DNA of 64,000 nt from Scilla litardierei (lineage: Eukaryota; Streptophyta; Magnoliopsida; Asparagales; Asparagaceae): NCBI GenBank assembly GCA_030789695.1, contig CM061142.1:565989281-566053280 (forward strand). Direction: 5' to 3'. Positions 22,884 to 35,000 of the stretch are shown one piece after another (position 1 is the stretch's first letter; every line of letters begins with the position of its first letter). The translations under genes and the position numbers were made by a program. A model generated the notes under the pieces. The model saw only the letters and a program-made list of their open reading frames with translations. It searched no databases and had not been told where the DNA came from.

Positions 22884-23236
22884 GGAAGGCTGAATAAACG
22901 GGAGTATCGGAGAGAGAAGATGAACGCCCGCCGATCAACTCCCGCCCCCAGCTCAGCAGGGACTCGAGCGAGCCCCCGGCTATCGGGAGTATCCAAAGGT
23001 GACATATCTCACCTTTATTTAAAGACGAAATGTTCTTACCTCTATTTGCCTGCATGCTTTGCTTTTTAGGCACTCCATTGCAATCCACAATCTTTACTTC
23101 ACTATTTGATATTGGTAGGGTGGCAATGGAGTCCATTAAACCACTAATCTAACTTAAGCCCGATTCAAGAATTTGGTTTCAGATATAACTTTAGATCCAT
23201 TAAACAATTGAGTAACATTTTGATTTAAAATTCATG
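22884..23236. repeat. Element end and duplicated segment
   Basis: From about 22990 to 23105 the sequence repeats 20395-20490 (CTCTATTTGCCTGCATGCTTTGCTTTTTAGGCACTCC), with a 20-25 base difference near the start. The rest is AT-rich and non-coding. Confidence 0.6.
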
Positions 23237-23352
23237 TTTGAAAGTTGAGTCTAGATATATTTATTTCCAAACCCTTGATTATCTAATCCGAATTTTTGAA
23301 AGTTGAGTCTAGATATATTTATTTCCAAACCCTTGATTATCTAATCCGAATT
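23237..23352. repeat. 58 bp perfect tandem duplication
   Basis: The unit starting TTTGAAAGTTGAGTCTAG occurs at 23237-23294 and again at 23295-23352, differing only at the very end. It is a simple recent duplication. Confidence 0.9.
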
Positions 23353-23526
23353 TTTGAAGAAGTGCAATTAAGATAACAACGCATTAGAATCCAAGTAGTT
23401 ATGAGATTACCATAAGACTTGCGATGAGTATATATCAAAGCTTCGTTTTTTATTTGCTATTGCTTTCAGAAATTTTATTACTTATGTAAATACAAACTTT
23501 AGACTTTTAATTAGTAAAAATATTTT

Positions 23527-24213
23527 GGGTTTTTTTAAGATATATGTCCCCTCAAAAATGAGTTATTTTAAAAGAGTGCCCTAAATAATAGCTTTTACCA
23601 TTTGGGCCCCTAATTTAACTAAATCACTACAAAAGAGTCCATAATCTTTTAAAACCCCCATTTTGCCTCTCCACATCTCCTTACTCCTCTGATGGGCTGC
23701 GCACGCGACGGGCTTTGCCGGAGAAGAGGGGGGCTCGCCGGAGAAGGGGGGGCAGCCGCCTCATTCGCTTGAGAAGGGGGGCGGCCCCCTCTTTTCCTGC
23801 GAAGGGGGCGGCCCCCCACGAAGGGGGGCGGCCCCATCTTCTCCGGTGAAGGGGGCGGCTGGCTCCCTCTTCTCCGGCGAAAGGGGCGGCAGCCTCCTCT
23901 TTTCACAGGCGAAAAGGGGGTTGTCGCCCCCCTTTGCCGGAGAAGAGTGGGGCAGCCGCCCCCAGCAGTGAAAAGAGGGTGCTGCCGCCCCCTTCTCCGG
24001 CGAGCCCATCCTCTTCTCCGGCAAAGCCCGCAGCGCGTGTAGCCCATCGGAGGAGGAAAGAGAGGTGGATGGGCAAAATGAGGGTTTTTAAAAATTAGGG
24101 ACTCTTTTGTAGTAATTTAGTTAAATTAGGGGACCAAATGGTAAAAATTATTATTTGAGGGTCTCTTTTAAAATAACATATTTTTTCAACGAGATATATC
24201 TAAAAAAACACAC
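23527..24213. mobile_element. Foldback (long-TIR) Mutator-like element, 687 bp
   Basis: It is flanked by the 9 bp direct repeat AAATATTTT (23518-23526 and 24214-24222). The arms are inverted repeats of about 200 bases. The left arm includes TTACCATTTGGGCCCCTAATTTAACTAAATCACTACAAAAGAGTCC; the right arm is its near reverse complement. The core (23690-24040) is GC-rich, built of CTTCTCCGGCGAAAGGGGG-like repeats, and itself partly palindromic. No transposase is encoded, and the open frames over the core are compositional. A 9 bp duplication with long TIRs is the hallmark of MULEs. It lies about 450 bp upstream of the CUE gene start codon. Confidence 0.75.
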
Positions 24214-24417
24214 AAATATTTTTATTTGCATTCAAACGGAGGGGATAACGTTTGAACAGTCCAAAGCGAGTCCAAGCATTACCCCCGCTGTTTATACAAG
24301 TTAACGGCCAACGCATGCAAACCATCCAATAGAATTACGCACCCTCGCCGCGGACTTATCCACGTCATCAATACTCTATCGAGTCCCGAAATTAGGTCAC
24401 AATTCACTGTCCCGGAT

Positions 24418-24425
24418 TATAAATT
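24418..24425 (+). promoter_or_regulatory. Probable TATA box of the CUE-domain gene
   Basis: TATAAATT lies 243 bases before the ATG in otherwise mixed sequence. It is followed at about +35 by a CT-rich patch (CTTCTTTCCTCTTTTTGCC), typical of plant transcription starts. The 5' UTR would then be about 220 bases. This is inferred from position and composition. Confidence 0.5.
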
Positions 24426-24667
24426 ATTCATGTGTCTTAAATTAATCTAACATGTCCCTTCTTTCCTCTTTTTGCCTTGGTATTCGGTCGCAACGAATCC
24501 TCGAGATTTTGTGGATAGAAAAATCAGGGAAGCAAATTTTTTTGAAAAAATAGAAGATTTGGGGATCGAGAGGAAAGGGGCGATCGATCGATCGGTCAAA
24601 ACCCTAGCGGGGGGTTTTGCGGTGGCGACGAGCGATTAGGAGTTTTTAGTGTTTTGGCCTGGCTGCC

Positions 24668-24850
24668 ATGTCTGCAGGGATCTGCGGCAAGCGTCTCGGG
24701 TTAGAGGAAATCTTCGGATCTCCGTCGTCGGGGCCCGCAAAGAAACTGCGCTGCTGCGCCTCGACCATCCTGTCCACGGCCGATTTCGGGTTCGGATCCG
24801 AGGATAAGCTTTCCATCCTCATCCGCATGTTCCCCTCCATGGATCGGAAG
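24668..24850 (+). CDS. Exon 1 of the CUE-domain gene
   Basis: It codes residues 1-61, from ATG in GGCTGCCATGTCT to GATCGGAAG before the donor GTATAG. It ends in phase 0. It holds the conserved start MSAGICGKR and the CUE motif [11 protein letters not shown]. An open frame reads only two codons into the intron before a stop, so splicing is required. Confidence 0.9.
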
Positions 24851-25960
24851 GTATAGCAAAAAAAAACTTATTTTTACCCCTTCAAATTCGTTGTTTTGGT
24901 TAATTTAGTAAAAAAGTCATATAAAAGAATATTCCATTGCCCCCCCCCCCCCCCCCAACACACACACACACACAAATAAAACAAAATAAATTTTTTAGGA
25001 AAAGCATTTATCTGATTGTGAGATTGAAAAAAAGGTGATATTATCGTGAAATTGGAATATAATAGCTTCACAAACTCGCTATTGTATTAGTTGTCTGATA
25101 GAGACACAATCCATACTAGGTCTCCAGTAGCGGAGCCAGGAAATTTTCATTTAGGGGGCAAAATATAAGCTAATACAAAATAATTTCTACGTACAATAAA
25201 AACCAATAAGCAAAAGTATAATGTTAAATAGAACTCTAATAAAAACCAGTAACCTAAGAACTCTAAAACTATAAAAAATTCTTAAAATAGAAACTTAATT
25301 TACATTCAAATTCGCAACACATTAAGAAAAGTAACATATTCTACAGATGCATGTGTGCATGTATTAGAGAAAGCAACATATCATAAACATCAAAGATTAT
25401 ATTAGAACATGGGTAGGAATCGTGCATTGCCCGAGCAACATCCTAAGAGCATTTCGAATTTGCGACCTCAACCGTCATCTCTGTAATTGGATTGTTTTAA
25501 CCCTGATATTTTATGAACATATTTTGATATTAAAATAGAAATAAGACCCCAGGGTTTCATCAGGTTACCTGAAAAATTTCTAAGATTGCCTTGTTCTTTC
25601 ATCAGGTTACATGAAAAAATTTCTCAGGTAGCATGGATGGATGCAAAGAAAGTACAATTAATGCACAATCACAATTCCAGTACACCTCCCATGTGAAGTA
25701 ACAGGAGGACATCAAATCTCCAAGCCCTTCACTGGCCCCTTTTTCGTTCCCTTCTCGGTATCATCACACTTGCTTCAGGTTTTGTGCAAAAACTACACAA
25801 ATATTCATTCCGTAATAAGTTAGAGAGAGAAAGACATACAAAGATCCGGGCGATGGAGTGACAAGATTGCAGCTTCTCCCTTGTCCACAAGAACACGAAA
25901 CGGAGAGACACACACACGTATAACAATTTCAAGGTGAAGAAATCATGAGAATGCATGGAA

Positions 25961-26025
<65 letters not shown>

Positions 26026-29000
26026 GTAGGGGCGGAGGGGGTAACATGCAAAGGGGGGTCTGAGGGGGCAAAAAAACTTAGGGGGTAGTTGCCCCCTCAG
26101 GCCCCCCCCTTTGCCTCCGCCCATGGGTCTCTAACACTATCCTATTTGTTAGAGACACAGCCCATATTAGGCCTCTAACACTTGCATTGCTACCAGGCCC
26201 CTAACACTGGACTTACACTTCAATTGTTAAGTATTAGTTAGCATCCAACCCAAATCCAATTGGAAATAGGTGCATATGCCCTCTAATACTTAAACATTTC
26301 ATTTCTTTTGTACGTGTCCGATGTGGGACTAAGTGGGTGTTGGGGTGGAAATCCAAAACGCCTTGGGATCAATGCGGAAACCAGCCCTAATAAACTGATC
26401 AGGAATATAGAGCTAGCAAAAATCTAATCCCAATGACCCAACAAAATTCCCAAATGACCTTGCAATAGAAAGTAGCAAACGAATCACAGCAACAAATAAA
26501 TCCATCGCAGACCCAAAAGAATTTACCTTGGTTCGGTTGTAAACAACCTACGTCCAACAATCCAATCCGAGACGATTCCACTAGTATAGAGATCCAAACA
26601 ATTAGGGTTACAAAACGCTCCCTCACGCGTGAGTAATAACTTGTCAACGGAACAAGCCCTCACGAATCCACTTCAAGAGGAAGAAATCAATGGAAGAAGA
26701 ACAGAAGGAAAAACCAAATCTTTCTCTCAAGAACACAAACCCTAAAATTCTCTCCAATCTCTAATGAGGTAACAAGAGGCTTCTCAAAACTCAATGGAGG
26801 CTTAACCTAATCTAAAACAATAGATAGGTTTAAATACAAACCCAAAACAAAAGAGAAAAACCGCATCCAGCCGCTCCTACTCGCGCATGGGCCCGCGCCG
26901 ACTCGGTTCGAGTCGGCTGTCAGCTCGGCCTGCTCGGTCGAGCTGACATGCCCTAGGTGGAGTCGAGTCGACTCGGTCGAGTAGCCTAGTTACTCAGCCA
27001 GAGTGTCAGTATTCCTCTTCAAGTCGCATGCCCTTGGGCTGCTCGGGCAAACATCTCCTTCCAGCTGCTCGGTCAAGCAGCTTGCTGCTCGACCGAGTAG
27101 CCTTCTACTCGATCAAGCAGGAGTCACCCGAGCCAAAGGGAAAACTTCCACAAACTCTTTGCCTGCTCGGTCTGTCAGAGACTTCATGCAGCTCGACCGA
27201 GTAGCCTCCTACTCGACTGAGTTACCTGGAAAAACTGTACCATGCGATTTGAATCACGAAAAACAACACTCTACCTTGATTCAAATCTCATCACCAATGA
27301 CTCCTGCACCTCCACGATGAGCGCCATGACACTCTCTCTAGAATTATCATCGTCTCGGAAATCGCGCCCTCTGGCGCCGCCTAAGCCAACAAAGAAATCT
27401 GCTCCAAGCAAACCTGGAGCTTGACGGCAGAACTGGCTTGGTAAACATGTATGCGGGGTTCAAATCAGTTGGGATCTTCTGAGGCTCTATCTCCTTCTTC
27501 TCCAACTCAAGGAAGGAATCACGCACCTCAATATGCTTCGTCCTCGAACTGTATGCATGGTGCTTCGCCAGATGAATGACACTCTGGCTGTCACAATGCA
27601 TATGTGACGAACTCTGCGGCACCTCCAAATCTCTCAGCAGACTTCTCAAATACTTGGCCTCCTTCATAGCTTCCATCGTTGTAATCAACTCGGCCTATGT
27701 GATCGATAGCGCAACCACAGACTGTAAGATCGACCTCCACGATACCGTGGCAGTGCCCAAACTGAACACATACCCCGTGGTAGATCGCCGTCTGTATCTA
27801 TCACCTGCATAGTCGCTATCGCAGTAACCTGTCAGCACCTTTCCGTCTCCTCTCCCATAGAGGATCCCGACACTCGCTGTGCCTCGCAGATATCTCAGAA
27901 TCCACTTGACGACCTGCCAATGCTCCTTGCCAGGATCGGCCATATACCTGCTAACCACTCCCACGGTCTGTGCAATGTCTGGACGCGTGCAAACCATCGC
28001 ATACATCAAACTTCCCATTGCACTCGCATATGACACCTAAGACATGTAAGTCTTCTCCTCATCGGTGCTTGACGACTAACTCGCCGACAACTGAAAATGA
28101 GCTCCCAAAGGTGTTGTCACGGGCTTCGCACTATCCATCCCAAAATGGGTTAGTACCTTCTGAATATACCCCTTCTGTGACAATCTAAGCTCATGCTTCT
28201 TTCGATCTCGAATAATCTTCATTCCGAGAATCTTCTTTGCAGGCCCAAATCCTTTATGTCGAATTCTTGCCCCAGCTTCTCCTTCAGCTTCTTCACCTTC
28301 GACATGCTATTAGAAACAATTAGCATGTCTTCCACATAGAGCAACAAATAAATCTTCAAGCCATTCTCAAGTGTGCGAACATACACACATTGATCCTTGA
28401 TGCTCCTCTCGAAGCCTACTCCCATCATGAAGCTATCGAATCGTTTGTACCACTGTCTGGGTGACTGCTTCAACCCGTACAACGATTTCTTCAACCTGCA
28501 CACCAAAGTCTGTTTCCCTTCAACTCTGTGTTGAATATTGGACTCCCCGGATTTGGTTTTGGATGATGAGCAAACATAAATAATTCATGATCTAACAATT
28601 TGTGAGCGCAGTATTGGAGATCGTCGCCAATTTCACGTGAACATTCAAAGCGACATCTCAACACTTTCCAAAGCTCATTTTCATGCCTAAAGCTTCGTTG
28701 AAGCTCTTGCGACGCTTTGGAAGTAATGAAGATTCAATCGAAGCTCTCAAAGACCGTTTATTAAGGTTTTATTTATAGTCTTTTAGTTTCGATTGATAGA
28801 ATGTTAAGCCTTGAGTATATCTTACGTTTCTATCTTCATTACGCTCATTTCGTAGCTCTAGGATTCTTGCACAAGTTCACTCTAACTTCCTCGAAGCGTC
28901 GCGCTTCGATTCGGACTTTGTTGTGCATGTTAGTTGGTACAAGAACAAGTACTGACCGACTAGATGGTGATCTAGTCGGTCGGCCACTGTTCTTGGACCG

Positions 29001-32000
29001 ACTAGTTTCTGTCAGTTAATTCTTAGCTCTTTACTGTTTACAGTTAGTCGGTCTATGTTGACTCACCGACCGACTAGTTTGTGAACTAGTCGGTCAGTGA
29101 TGCTTCTTTGACCGACTAGTTGAGACTGACTGTTCACTCTAAAATTCTCCTAAGCTACTGTTTACCGTTAGTCGGTCTAAGAACGTTTGATGACCGACTA
29201 GTTGACAATCTAGTCGGTCAACTTTTGTTCTTGGACCGACTAAGTCAACTTGCCTTCAGACTATGTTGTTTTGCCTCTTAGTCGGTCTACGTTCATTGGA
29301 TGACCGACTAGTTGTGAAACTAGTCGGTCAGACAGTGTTCTTGGACCGACTAGTTTTCTAGGTCTGAAATTCTATCTCTTCTCAGATCTGCTCTTAGTCG
29401 GTCCATGCTTTGTGACTGACCGACTAGTTGATGAACTAGTCGGTCAGTGAGTGTTCTTTGACCGACTAGATCTCACAGATTTCTTTCCGTTGGAGATTGA
29501 CCTAACTTGTTTTTATGGGACCCTATAAATACGAACCTAGGTCATTTCTATCTTCAATAGAGCTGTCATTAGGAGATTCATTGAGTTCTAAAGAGATAGC
29601 TATTCTCCCTCAAATCTAAAGCTCTCTTCCTCACAAGAAACCCATTCTCTCTCATTTCTAGATCTAGAGAGAAGCTTGTTCTTGGTGAGCTCTTCAAGCT
29701 ATTGCTTGATTCAAGTTTCCAAATCTTCCCTAGGCACCCATTGCTGCTCATTTCCTTGGTGCTAGGGTTTGGTAACTTCATCTTCCTCAAATCCTTCATT
29801 CCACCTTTTGGGTAAGAAAAACTCAAGGTATAGGATTTTGTGGTAAGAGTATTTATTTCATATTAAACTCTTTTATATTGCTTATTGGCTCTCTCGGTTG
29901 TGAGAGAAGTTTGTGATCCCGGGTTGTGGGATTCACTTTGCCATTGCATGTATGATTTGATCTTGTGAAGGTTTTTCACAAGATATTCATAGTGGAAATC
30001 TTGAGTTAGGGTTTCTAACTCAAGTATCCGGAAGGGATCCGGGTGGTTGGGACGTAGGATCACCGGGAACAAGTCGGGGAGACTTGGGTGGATCCGAACC
30101 CATTAACTTCATTTGTTAGCATTGTTAATTTCATTGTTGTCATTCAATTTAAGCTTCCGCAAATTGACTTGGTAGTTGTGTGCAATTTAATTTGGAATAA
30201 TACGCCTTATTATTTTAAAGTACTATTCACCACCCCCCCTCTAGTACTTGTGCAGTAGCTGGTAGGGCATTACATTTGGTATCAGAGCCAGATACTCAGC
30301 TATGTCTGCCAACGACAACAAGACCGTGCCTCCACCTTCCAACTACGACACCTTCAGGAACCGTGAAGGAGCGTCATCGGTGATGGAAGGACGTTCCTCT
30401 ATAAGGCCTCCATTCTTCAACGGTACCAACTACGGGTACTGGAAATGTCGGATGGAAACCTTCCTCCGAAGTGCATCTTTATGGAGGACTACAATGAAGG
30501 AGTACAACGAGCCCGAAGAAGAAGATTTTGAGAAATGGACTACCGCGGAGGTCGCCGCGGAGGTAAGCAATGCCAAGGCAATGAACGCCTTGCAATGCGC
30601 ATTGGAGCCCGAGGATTTCAATAAGATATGCACATGTAAGAGTGCATATCAAATTTGGAACTCTCTCCTCATACTACATGAAGGGACGAGTCGGGTAAGA
30701 GACTCTAAACTCGTTGTCGTAACCAAAGATTACGAAATGTTTCACATGCAACAGGGCGAGAAGATGAAAGAATATTACGCTCGCTTCGTTGACATAATAA
30801 ACGAGTTAGAGGCCCTCGGCAAGATCTACACTCAAAAGGAGAAGTGCTTAAAGCTTATTGAAGGACTTCCCTCTTCTTGGGAAAAACGTACCTTCGCCAT
30901 CGAGGAAGGTAATGACATGAACAAATATACCGTAGTTCAACTAATGGGTACTTTGATGTCATACGAGGTACGCAAAGATAGCAAGGTGAAGCTACAAGAA
31001 AAGATGAAGTCATATTTGAACCTAGATGCGCCTAAGAAAAAGGCGATTGCATTCAAGGCGGCTTCATCCACATCTTCCGATGATGAAGACTCGGAAAACG
31101 AGTTGGACTTGGAGTCCATGGCACTCATGGCCAAGAAGTTCAACCGTTTCTTCCGGAAAGGTAACTTCAAGACCAAAGGTAAATTTGGTTCTTCTAACGC
31201 CTCTTCCTCTCCTTTGTGTTTCAAGTGCAATAAGCCAGGACACATGAAAGCGGAGTGTCCTCTCAACAAACAAAAGGAGAAGTGGAAGGCGCCAAAATTC
31301 GATAAGTCCAAGAAATACAAGAAAGGGTACAAGAAAGGACTTGTCGGAGCAACATTCACCGACTCCGAGGATTCCTCAAGCGGAGAGTCGGATGATGAGA
31401 AAGTGGAGCAAGCACATATGTGCTTCATGGCAAGAGAGGAGAACGATCAAGGATCCTCCTCTTCCGATGATAGTAATGACGAAAGCGATGAGGTAACGAT
31501 GGATGATCTTAGAAATGCTAACTCTCAACTTTGGTCAAAATACACTAAGTTAGTAAATAGATATACTAAGGTAAAAGATGACCTAGCTAGCATTCAAACA
31601 TTGCCTAAGAATATCATCACCAACAACGACACCGTTGTTGAAGAGTTAAGAAATGAGATTGTGAATCTCAAATCTAAACTTGAACATGTTAGCATTGAGG
31701 ATGCGGAAGAACATGAGATAGCGGATTTAACTTCTCAAAACTCGACTTTGAGTATTGAGAACGAGAATCTTAAATCTCGTGTTTATGTGCTCACATCGCA
31801 AATATCCGCTTTGGATACTTCTTTGCGTTCTCTCAAAGAGAAATATGAGGACACATTGGGCCGAATCAACAAATTCAACAAGGGTAAGGGCCATTTGGAT
31901 AATATCCTAAAAGATTTACTTCCGGCCAAACACCACATTGGCTTGGGGTATATGATGGGAAATTCATCCAAGTCGGTCACTACTTTTGTTAGGCCAACTT

Positions 32001-35000
32001 CCGAAGCCTCAACGAGTGGGAGCAAACACTCTATTGGTAGTTCATCTACCAATGGTGCTTCCACCTCGTCCACACCCTCTTTCGGAAAGAAACCCACTTT
32101 GGGTGGACCTCCAAAGAAGGGGCATGCCTACATGTACACTAATAACATGCCACGTAGGAACACACGTCCTACTCCACCGTCTCACACTTATGATGATTTT
32201 TATGCAACACATTCCCGGGCACGTGCACACCAAGTGAGACACCCTCACGCACGTGTTTCCACACATGCATATGTACACCCACCTCATCATATGAATAATT
32301 CTTTTCGTGCACCATTCCATCATGTCCCGTATGCCTATCCACAACATGCATCACGTAGAAATCAACGTAGCATGCATGCACCCAATAGGATGATGGCTCC
32401 CAAAATTTTCACTATTTGGAGCCCAAAGGACACAAGCATGGATGAAAAACAAATGTACATGAATGCTTATTTTTCGGATGTTGTGCATAGTAAGAATTAT
32501 GTGGGGAAGTCTAAGTCCACTTGGACTTGGCTTCCAAAGGTCTAATCCCTTGGACCCAATGACCTTGGGTACCATGATATGAAAGTGTCTATCTTTAGGT
32601 ACTCAAGGAAAAGAAAAAGAAAAGGAGCATCAAATTTAAATTTAGCTCCAAAGGGAATTGGATACTCGATAGCGGGTGCTCCAAACACATGACGGGTGAC
32701 GCTCGTTTGCTCTCCGGAGTGGTTCCCATTGCGAATGGAAACCGCGTCGTATTTGGAGGCAACGAGAGCGGAACCATCATAGGTGTTGGTAAAGTCGGTA
32801 ACCCTTCTAAACCATTAATTAGTGACGTTTATCTTGTTAGTGGTTTAAATCATAATCTTATTTCAATAAGTCAACTTTGTGACAAAGGTTACAAAGTTAG
32901 CTTTGCGAAAGGATTGTGTCACATTTTAAGAAAGGATAATGAAAAATTATTATTTTCCGGAACTCGTCGTAAAGACATCTATATTTTGGATCTTCCGAAG
33001 TCATATGAACAATGTCTCGTTGCCAACACAAGTGAACAACACTTATGGCATCGACGCTTTGGACATGTTAACTTTGGAACACTATATAAGCTTTCAAAAT
33101 TGAATTCTATTAAAGGTTTTCCGAAGCTTGTTTTTGAAAAGAAAAGTTTTTGTGATTGTTGTCAACGCGGCAAGCTTCCTAAATCTTCATTTAAACCTAA
33201 GAAAAGCATCTCTACTAAACGGCCACTAGAGCTATTACATCTAGATTTATTTGGGCCAACTAGAGTAGCTTCCTTAGGAAATGCAAGGTACGGACTTGTC
33301 ATCGTAGATGACTATTCAAGATTTACTTGGGTATTTTCATTGTGTAATAAAAATGAAGCTTTTGAAAACTTCACAATTTTTGTTAAGAAAGTACAAAATC
33401 TCTTAGGAACCACCATTGTCACTATTCGTAGTGATCATGGAGGTGAATTTGAGAATGAGTCTTTTGAGACATTTTGTAATGAAGTTGGTATTACTCACAC
33501 CTTCTCTTTCCCTCGTGCACCTCCTCAAAATGGTGTAGTTGAGAGAAAGAATAGGACGCTAGTGGAGTGTGCTCGCACCATGCTTGATGATAGCCAACTT
33601 GGCCATCAATTTTGGGCGGAAGCGGTACACACCGCTTGCTATGTGTTTAATAGAATACTTTTGAGGCCCGGCACTAAACAAACTTGTTATGAATTGTTGT
33701 TTGGTAGGTTGCCTCAAGTTAAACATTTTCGTGTTTTTGGTTCGAAATGTTTTATTAAGAACACATATGGTAGTTTGGACAAATTCGATCCGAGATCCGA
33801 TGAGGGGATTTTTGTTGGATATTCTACGCGTAGCAAAGCCTACCGGATATTCAACAAACGAACCTCAACGATCGAGGAATCGCTTCATGTCTCATTTAAT
33901 GAAGGATTTGTTCCAACTAGAATTTCAAATGATAATGATTCTATGGATGTTTTATGTGATTCATTTGAAAATTCTAAGTCTAATGATTCTATTGATTCTA
34001 TTGAGACTAACCCAACTAATGAAGTTGTTGAGAATGTTCCAAGTGATCAAGGTATTCCCAAACGACTTCATTCGGTTCGTGACCATCCCCATGAGCAAGT
34101 CATTGGCAATATCTATGATAGTGTCAAGACGAGATCCCAAGTTCACCGCTTCGCAAATTGTGCCTTTGCCTCATCGATAGAGCCAAAGAATATTAATGAA
34201 GCATGCGAAGATAGCGCTTGGATCTTAGCCATGGAGGAGGAGCTCATTCAATTCGAGAGGAATGAAGTTTGGGAGCTTGTTCCATTGCCATCGAAGAACC
34301 ACACCGTCATAGGGACAAAGTGGATCTTCAAGAACAAAACCGACGAAAACCAAGTCGTCGTCCGGAACAAAGCTCGGTTAGTAGCTCAAGGCTATCGTCA
34401 AGAGGAAGGTATCGATTTCGAAGAATCTTTCGCTCCGGTAGCTAGATTAGAATCAATTAGATTACTTTTGTCTTTTGCATGCCATAAGAATTTTAAATTA
34501 TTTCAAATGGATGTTAAAAGTGCATTTTTAAACGGAGATGTCGTTGAGGAAGTTTACGTTTCTCAACCTCCGGGCTTCGTAAATGAAAAATTTCCAAATC
34601 ACGTTTTTAAACTAAAGAAAGCTCTTTATGGTTTGAGACAAGCTCCTCGAGCTTGGTATGATCGCCTAAAGAATTTTCTTTTGGATTTGAATTTTAAAAT
34701 GGGCGAAGCCGATTCAACACTTTTTATTAAGCATGCGAATAATGATATTTTATTAGTTCAAATTTATGTTGATGATATCATTTTCGGTGCTACTAACTTC
34801 GCTCTTTGCGAAGAGTTTTCTAATGTGATGAAGGAACAATTTGAGATGAGCCACATGGGCGAACTCAAATATTTCTTAGGTCTCCAAATTCGCCAAATGA
34901 ACGATGCAATCTTCATCCACCAAACGAAGTACACGGTGGAGTTGCTAAAGCGATTTGGAATGGAGAATGCCTCCGGGAAAAAGACTCCAATGAGCACGAC

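Noticed and set aside
23649..24047. 132-codon minus-strand frame rich in Gly/Arg/Pro
   Set aside because: It covers the palindromic GC core of the foldback element; repeat units of CTTCTCCGGCGAAAGGGG keep all frames open.
28954..29470. CRISPR-like array (regular palindromic repeats with spacers)
   Set aside because: It is a plant LTR, the period is about 115 bp, spacers are not unique between the two LTRs, and no cas genes are present.
28954..29470. MicroRNA gene from the LTR hairpins
   Set aside because: Stems are only 10-12 bp with short loops and repeat many times; longer pairings are imperfect. Small-RNA data would be needed.
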